Shown piece by piece: positions 59,610 to 64,000 of a stretch of DNA of 64,000 nt. Position 1 is the stretch's first letter. Every line of letters begins with the position of its first letter. The notes under the pieces are model-generated. The model did not search any database. It had not been told where the DNA came from and was given only the letters and a program-made list of their open reading frames with translations. The DNA is from Bacteroidales bacterium (GTDB lineage: Bacteria > Bacteroidota > Bacteroidia > Bacteroidales > Marinilabiliaceae): positions 1 through 64,000 of the forward strand of contig JAFYCM010000013.1 of the NCBI GenBank assembly GCA_017539645.1, in the 5' to 3' direction. Made by a program: the position numbers and the translations under genes.

Positions 59610-62606
59610 ATGAATACGTATATACGACGACCGTTGGTCGCAATCATCTCCATAATTATATGCCTGAATGCGCTTTCTCAGAGCCGAATAGGCGATTTCA
59701 TTGAGTCGCGCTCGCTAAATACCGACAAACGCAATGCCGCGCGATATGTCAACTATTGGCCCGAAGACGATGCTTTTACCACGGAGAATGGCACGAATAG
59801 GTATACGCGTGCTCTCTACGGCGGCTTCAGCGAATTTCGCCTCGAAACGAGCGACCGCCCAGTGTTTGCTACCTACAAAAAGCAGGATAAACGCAACATT
59901 GCTTTCCTTATTACTTACAACGAGGCCCAGCTAAACCTTGCCGATGTCGATTTGTGCCGTTCGCAATATTCGGGTGGCAAGCGTACATATAAATTATCGC
60001 ACAAGGCTTGGGGCGATGATGCGTATGTATGTATAGAAACGCTGGTGGCTTACGATGCCGAGCGTCCGTTGTGGCATTTCCATAAGTATAATATGCATGC
60101 AGATGCTGCGCTAACCTCCGTTGTGAAGCCCATTAAGAAGCCAAAACTCAATCGCAGTGGCGACCTTGGGCAAAATCCCGTTGATGCATACGATGCTCAC
60201 CCCGACAGCGCGGCTAATTTCTGTGCCGATTTTCATTTCGATGGTGATGATATTTACCTCGCATACGATGCCGATGCGAAGAGGCTTTCTGAGGTCTCGC
60301 GTGAGGTGTTCGATGCCGTTGAACGAGAACGTACTACGCTTGCCAGCCGCATACAATTCTCTACGCCCGAAGCGTGGGTAAACCTCTTAGACGACAACCT
60401 TATCGCCGCAGCCGATGGCAACTGGGACGGCGATACGTGGCTTCATGGTGCTATCGGTTGGCGTATGCAGCTTGCTGGCTGGCGTGCGGGTTACCTTGGC
60501 GATGTGCTTGGTTGGACCGATCGTGCGCAGAGCCATTTCAATGCGTATGCCGAAAGCCAAGTTACCGATGTGGAGCCGACGATTCCGCACCCCGCGCAAG
60601 ATACGGCAATGAACTTGGCGCGAGCTCAGAAAAAATGGGGCACACAGATGTATAGCAATGGCTATATATGTCGCTATCCGCATCGGCACGACAATATGCA
60701 TCACTACGATATGAACCTCAACTTCGTCGATGAGCTGCTTTGGCATTTCCAGTATGATGCAACACCCGACACGCTGCGCCGTTACTGGCCTCTGCTTGTG
60801 CGCCATCTTGCGTGGGAGAAACGCAATTTCGACCCCGACGACGACGGCCTATACGATGCCTATTGCTGCATTTGGGCGAGCGATGCGCTCTACTATTCTG
60901 GCGGTGCGGTGACGCATTCTACGGCTTACAACCTGCGAGCTCTGCGCCTTGCTGCTCGAATTGCCGAAATTATTGGCGAAGATGCTACGTATTACGCCGC
61001 CGAAGCCCAGAAAACAGCTGCGGCTCTCGATAAATATTTATGGGATTCCGACGGTCAGCATTGGGCTGAGTATAGAGATGCGCTTGGTTTGCAGCGCACG
61101 CATACCGATGCCGCCATTTGGTCGATATATACGCCGATAAATTGTGGCGTAGGCACTGAGGCACAACAGTTTGAAGCTACCAAATATGTAGATAGAAACA
61201 TTCCGCACATTCCCGTCGTTTGTGTTGGTGAGGCGCATGGACTTCTTTCGCGCGACACGCTCTACACCATCTCCACCTCCGACTGGATGCCCTACTCGTG
61301 GAGCATCAACAACGTGGCGTGCGCCGAAGTCTACAATATGGCGCTTGCATATTTCGAAGCTAACCGCCCCGACGAAGGTTTTCGCCTGCTCAAGGCTAAC
61401 ATTATAGATAATATGTACATGGGCGCAAGTCCCGCAAATTTTGGGCAGATAAGTTTCTACGATGCTGCTCGCGGCGAGTGCTACCGCGATTTTGGCGACG
61501 TGGTTGGTGTGGGCGCTCGTGCCATCATCAACGGACTTTGGGGCATCATTCCGCAAGCGCTCTACGGCAAATTGCTAATAAAACCGGGCTTCCCGGCAGA
61601 GTGGGATAGTGCATCTATACGTACGCCATACGTATCGTACGACTTCCATCGCGAGGGCGATACGTGCATTTTCAATATTACTCAGAACCTCCCGCAGCAG
61701 TTGACCGTCACGGTGTCGATGCTTTCGGCGGACGGCATGGCTACGCAATTAGGCACCGACGCTAAGCAGCAGACTATAAAGTTGTATAGTCCGCGTCGTA
61801 ATGCCGAGCATACATATTATGCGCGAACGCCCAGCACCATTGATATACTTACGCCAGACGAGCAAAAAGCGGCTGCGTCTGCCATTATAAATACTAATAA
61901 GTACAAGAAGTTTCAGCAGCTCGATTTGCGCTCAATCTACAACGACTCGGTGACGAACATCTTCAAACATAAATACCTCTCGCCGCGCCCACAGTCGACG
62001 ACGCTCCAGATTCCTGTGCAAGGCATAGGCGAATGGTGTCACCCACAACTCACTGCCGAAATTTCCGATAGTGCTATGCGCGCAAAAGATGTGTTTGCTA
62101 CAAATATTGGCATCGGTTTCAAGGTCGCTCGCACGGGCAACAACGTGGCGTTTTGCTCACTTTGGGACAATTTTCCGAGCAGCATAACTATTCCCGCAAA
62201 GGGCAAATTTGGTGCTGCATACATATTTATGGCAGGTAGCACCAACCACATGCAATTCCGCATGGCTAACGCGCAGATTGTGGCTACGTATACCGATGGT
62301 ACAGCCGACACACTTGCGCTTATTCCGCCATATAACTATGCGCCCATCGAGCAAGATTATTACATAGATGGCAAAGCTTTCCGCCTTGTGAGCAAGAAGC
62401 AATATCGCGTATGCATACAAACTGGCGTCACTACTCAAGAGCCAATAGCCGATTGTCCCGATGTCTACGGGCGACCTATCCCTGGCGGTGCAGGGCAGAT
62501 TGTGGAGATGCTCTTAGATGCTCGAAAGGCGCTGAAATCCATACGTTTAGAGGCCCTTGCAAACGACGTAGTGGTGGGTGTGTTGGGCATCACCTTGGCG
62601 CGGTAA
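59610..62606 (+). CDS. DUF4450 six-hairpin glycosidase-like protein
   Basis: A 998-residue secreted protein with a signal peptide (VAIISIIICLNALSQ). The middle (about residues 265-680) forms an (alpha/alpha)6 barrel of the six-hairpin glycosidase type: AADGNWDGDTWLHGAIGWRMQLAGWRAGYLGDVLGW, PHRHDNMHHYDMNLNFVDELLW, NFDPDDDGLYDAYCCIWASDALYYSGG. The acidic DPDDDG and DWMPYSWS segments could hold catalytic residues. The C-terminal beta domain follows. The DUF4450 family occurs in Bacteroidetes polysaccharide-use loci, but there are no susCD genes here. Its substrate is unknown; an alpha-linked sugar is likely by fold. Confidence 0.82.
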   Translation: MNTYIRRPLVAIISIIICLNALSQSRIGDFIESRSLNTDKRNAARYVNYWPEDDAFTTENGTNRYTRALYGGFSEFRLETSDRPVFATYKKQDKRNIAFLITYNEAQLNLADVDLCRSQYSGGKRTYKLSHKAWGDDAYVCIETLVAYDAERPLWHFHKYNMHADAALTSVVKPIKKPKLNRSGDLGQNPVDAYDAHPDSAANFCADFHFDGDDIYLAYDADAKRLSEVSREVFDAVERERTTLASRIQFSTPEAWVNLLDDNLIAAADGNWDGDTWLHGAIGWRMQLAGWRAGYLGDVLGWTDRAQSHFNAYAESQVTDVEPTIPHPAQDTAMNLARAQKKWGTQMYSNGYICRYPHRHDNMHHYDMNLNFVDELLWHFQYDATPDTLRRYWPLLVRHLAWEKRNFDPDDDGLYDAYCCIWASDALYYSGGAVTHSTAYNLRALRLAARIAEIIGEDATYYAAEAQKTAAALDKYLWDSDGQHWAEYRDALGLQRTHTDAAIWSIYTPINCGVGTEAQQFEATKYVDRNIPHIPVVCVGEAHGLLSRDTLYTISTSDWMPYSWSINNVACAEVYNMALAYFEANRPDEGFRLLKANIIDNMYMGASPANFGQISFYDAARGECYRDFGDVVGVGARAIINGLWGIIPQALYGKLLIKPGFPAEWDSASIRTPYVSYDFHREGDTCIFNITQNLPQQLTVTVSMLSADGMATQLGTDAKQQTIKLYSPRRNAEHTYYARTPSTIDILTPDEQKAAASAIINTNKYKKFQQLDLRSIYNDSVTNIFKHKYLSPRPQSTTLQIPVQGIGEWCHPQLTAEISDSAMRAKDVFATNIGIGFKVARTGNNVAFCSLWDNFPSSITIPAKGKFGAAYIFMAGSTNHMQFRMANAQIVATYTDGTADTLALIPPYNYAPIEQDYYIDGKAFRLVSKKQYRVCIQTGVTTQEPIADCPDVYGRPIPGGAGQIVEMLLDARKALKSIRLEALANDVVVGVLGITLAR

Positions 62607-62631
62607 TTCCGTTTCCGCGGCTGCATGAGGG

Positions 62632-62817
62632 TTTCTGAGTGTCAGAAACTATGTTGCATGAGTTGCATGAGGGTTTCTGAGCGTCAGAAACTATGTTGCA
62701 CGAGTTGCATGAGGGTTTCTGAGTGTCAGAAACTATGTTGCACGAGTTGCATGAGGGTTTCTGAGCGTCAGAAACTATGCTGCACGAGTTGCATGGGGGT
62801 TGCTGAGCGTCAGAAAC
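62632..62817. repeat. 42-bp-period array of TTTCTGA-GCG-TCAGAAA hairpins
   Basis: Five units have cores starting at 62632, 62674, 62716, 62758 and 62800, an exact 42-bp period. Units 1-4 read TTTCTGAG(C/T)GTCAGAAAC, a perfect 7-bp hairpin with a GCG or GTG loop. The fifth has TTGCTGAGCGTCAG, the form of the 22.1 kb array. Between cores is TATG(T/C)TGCA(C/T)GAGTTGCATG. As 42 is a multiple of three, the array contains an open frame with Cys-rich 14-residue repeats, which is best seen as accidental. Confidence 0.9.
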
Positions 62818-62898
62818 TATGCTGCACGTGTTGCAGCAAATTTTCCGACGTTGAGATAGAGGCAGTTACGAGCTGTGCCATTGATTTGTGGCGCAATG

Positions 62899-62924
62899 TA
62901 GAGACGTAGCGAGCTACGTCTCGT
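62899..62924. repeat. GAGACGTAGC / GCTACGTCTC palindrome
   Basis: Ten-base perfect arms at 62901-62910 and 62913-62922 enclose a 2-base loop. TA precedes it, giving TAGAGACG as in the element at 22521. It follows the 42-bp array and an AAATTTTCCGAC piece (62838-62850). Confidence 0.85.
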
Positions 62925-62950
62925 TCCATCGAAAATGAAATCGATTATCG

Positions 62951-63012
62951 GCATGGGTATTTTTATCGCATGGGTTCACACCCATGCCTGTGCTATTTCG
63001 CTCCTACGGAGC
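62951..63012. repeat. Palindromic element with GCATGGGT / ACCCATGC and GCTCC / GGAGC hairpins
   Basis: GCATGGGT (62968-62975) pairs with ACCCATGC (62980-62987) over a 4-base loop, preceded by another GCATGGGT at 62951. A small hairpin GCTCC-TAC-GGAGC follows at 63000-63012. From memory, such elements are common in Bacteroidales intergenic DNA. Confidence 0.75.
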
Positions 63013-63016
63013 TATA

Positions 63017-63052
63017 AAAAAAGAGCCGCCACCGCAGTGACAGCTCTTTTTT
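63017..63052. terminator. Bidirectional terminator between the DUF4450 gene and waaA
   Basis: AAAAAAGAGC (63017-63026) and GCTCTTTTTT (63043-63052) form a 10-bp stem, with runs of A and T on both sides, so it can stop RNA polymerase on either strand. It lies between two convergent genes. The 80 bp to waaA hold only low-complexity GTAGAG-type repeats. Confidence 0.85.
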
Positions 63053-63131
63053 AGATGAGAGTGGAGAGCGTAAAGCGTAATGTAGATAGTGATGGTATCG
63101 ACACTCCCCTCTACGCTCTACACTCTACGCT

Positions 63132-64000
63132 TTATATCGTTTTCATTATCAATTCGGTAGCGCCGCACATCGAGCGTACATATTCATCGGAAGCACGACC
63201 GGCAGCTGCAAGTTTCTCCTTGTCGTTGATGAGCGTTGTAAGTATGCTCGTGAACGACTGATTGTCCGTCACGGCAAAACCACCGCCGCAAGCGATGAGG
63301 TCGAGCGCCTCTTTGAATCGCGTGTGCTTAGGTCCGAAAAGTACTGGTATGCCGTAGGTTGCTGGCTCGAGCGTATTGTGTATGCCCTTGCCGAAGCCGC
63401 CGCCTACGTATGAAATCTGTCCATACTTATAGATAGACGAAAGCATACCCATAGTATTTATAATCAGAACCTTTGCTTCGCTTGGGTTCTCAATTGGTTC
63501 GGTGTAGAGGAATGCCTTCACGGTGAAGCGTGCCAAGAGTTTTCTCACGCGGTCGTTGTCAATCTCGTGCGAGGCAATGATGAGTTTCACGTTGTTCGCT
63601 GGATTGTTTATGAACGGCACGATGAGGTCTTCGTCGGGTGGCCAAGTGCTGCCGGCAACGAACACCATCGGCGCGTCTTTCACAAACTCTTCTACGAGCG
63701 GAATCTGCTTCGAGGCTTCCGAAATGGCCTTTACACGGTCGAAACGCGTATCGCCAGCTATGGTAAAATGTTTTACGCCAATGCTTTGCAGGAGCTCGGC
63801 TGAGTTTTTGTCCTGTATATACAGATGGTCGAAGCAGTAGAGCATATCGCGGAACCATGCGCCATACCATTTGAAGAAGGGTTGAGCCTTGTCGAGAATC
63901 ATCGAAGCGCCGAGTGTACGAATCTTCTTGTTGCGCAGAGCCGTCAGGAAGAAGTGCCAATATTCATACTTTATAAATATTGCCAAATCGGGGTTTATGG
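63132..64000 (-). CDS. waaA: 3-deoxy-D-manno-octulosonic acid transferase (C-terminal part, cut by window edge)
   Basis: WaaA (KdtA) adds Kdo from CMP-Kdo to lipid IVA, the step that follows the Lpx enzymes encoded at 7-10 kb. The visible 289 codons begin in INPDLAIFIKYEYWHFFLTAL, part of the N-terminal Rossmann domain, and continue through VFVAGSTWPPDEDLI, LIIASHEIDNDRV and YVGGGFGKGIHNTLEPATYGIPVLFGP, the nucleotide-sugar loop. The frame remains open past 64000, so an ATG or TTG within the window is not the start. A TTG at 63986 is internal. The gene is convergent with the DUF4450 gene. Confidence 0.94.
   Translation of the reverse strand, partial: INPDLAIFIKYEYWHFFLTALRNKKIRTLGASMILDKAQPFFKWYGAWFRDMLYCFDHLYIQDKNSAELLQSIGVKHFTIAGDTRFDRVKAISEASKQIPLVEEFVKDAPMVFVAGSTWPPDEDLIVPFINNPANNVKLIIASHEIDNDRVRKLLARFTVKAFLYTEPIENPSEAKVLIINTMGMLSSIYKYGQISYVGGGFGKGIHNTLEPATYGIPVLFGPKHTRFKEALDLIACGGGFAVTDNQSFTSILTTLINDKEKLAAAGRASDEYVRSMCGATELIMKTI

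Noticed and set aside
62625..62909. A 94-codon frame with Cys-rich 14-residue repeats over the 42-bp array
   Set aside because: The frame exists only because 42 is a multiple of three. The DNA is a hairpin repeat related to the 41-bp array at 22.1 kb, where no such frame is kept.
63053..63131. GTAGAG-type imperfect inverted repeat before waaA
   Set aside because: The arms match only in short pieces and the DNA is low-complexity. It is not a convincing hairpin or gene.
1..64000. tRNA or rRNA genes
   Set aside because: No tRNA cloverleaf (for example a GGTTCRA T-loop with CCA-side arms) or rRNA sequence was found in the gaps read by eye. A covariance search would be decisive.

Overview
The window is chromosomal DNA of a Bacteroidales-type bacterium (Bacteroidota). 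Several things point there: a fused LpxC-FabZ protein, type IX secretion genes (gldJ, porU, porV, porG) in their family-typical neighbourhoods, an N-acyl-ornithine carbamoyltransferase of the Bacteroides type, DUF1232, DUF2027-Smr, DUF5683 and DUF4450 proteins, A-rich start regions without strong Shine-Dalgarno sites, and repeated matches to the Bacteroidota -7 promoter element TAnnTTTG. Almost everything is housekeeping. No transposase, integrase, prophage, CRISPR array or tRNA gene was recognised.

Layout. 1-5.0 kb: 5' part of ftsK (minus, cut by the left edge), then a plus-strand run of a 3'-5' exonuclease, an RlmI-type methyltransferase and tilS. 5.07-5.49 kb: RNase P RNA, then a DUF1232 gene. 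6.0-6.17 kb: an eight-unit, 22-bp-period array of TTACC-N7-GGTAA palindromes. 6.2-13.6 kb (minus): miaA, lpxA, lpxC-fabZ, lpxD, an HD-domain protein, pyrF, and prfB with its programmed +1 frameshift. 13.7-21.2 kb: rimM, a DUF4097 protein, recQ, DUF2027-Smr, a small secreted protein and a second recQ. 21.3-22.1 kb: an AT-rich toxin-antitoxin-like pair. 22.1-22.55 kb: a 41-bp-period hairpin array. 22.6-29.2 kb (minus): the trp operon E-G-D-C-F-B-A, preceded by a leader peptide with three consecutive Trp codons and an attenuator. 29.3-33.3 kb (minus): a TPR-like protein, a TonB-dependent receptor, a LytTR regulator and ispF. 33.3-41.1 kb: porV (frameshifted), porU, gldJ and murF. 41.1-45.8 kb: arginine genes argF', argB, argE-like and argH, then a Nudix hydrolase. 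45.9-52.7 kb: ahcY, parAB, DUF5683, an HTH protein, mpl and nadK. 52.8-58.6 kb: envelope cluster porG-uppS-bamA and three OmpH/Skp paralogues. 58.8-59.5 kb: a VapBC-like pair. 59.6-62.6 kb: a DUF4450 glycosidase-like protein. 62.6-63.05 kb: a second hairpin array. The right edge cuts waaA.

Working together: lpxA/lpxC-fabZ/lpxD and waaA make the lipid A-Kdo core. murF, mpl and uppS serve peptidoglycan. bamA and the OmpH proteins build the outer membrane, and porU/porV/gldJ/porG belong to type IX secretion. The arg and trp clusters show that the organism makes at least part of its own arginine and all of its tryptophan from chorismate.

Main second-look items: (1) the Trp-codon leader with mutually exclusive hairpins ahead of trpE; (2) an abrupt change in use of the Ile codon ATA between prfB and rimM at about 13.65 kb, which raises the possibility of a chimeric contig; (3) two distant loci, 22.1 kb and 62.6 kb, sharing the same three-part hairpin-repeat architecture; (4) the 22-bp TTACC/GGTAA array; (5) a single-base frameshift in porV; (6) serine at the specificity position of the ornithine carbamoyltransferase.
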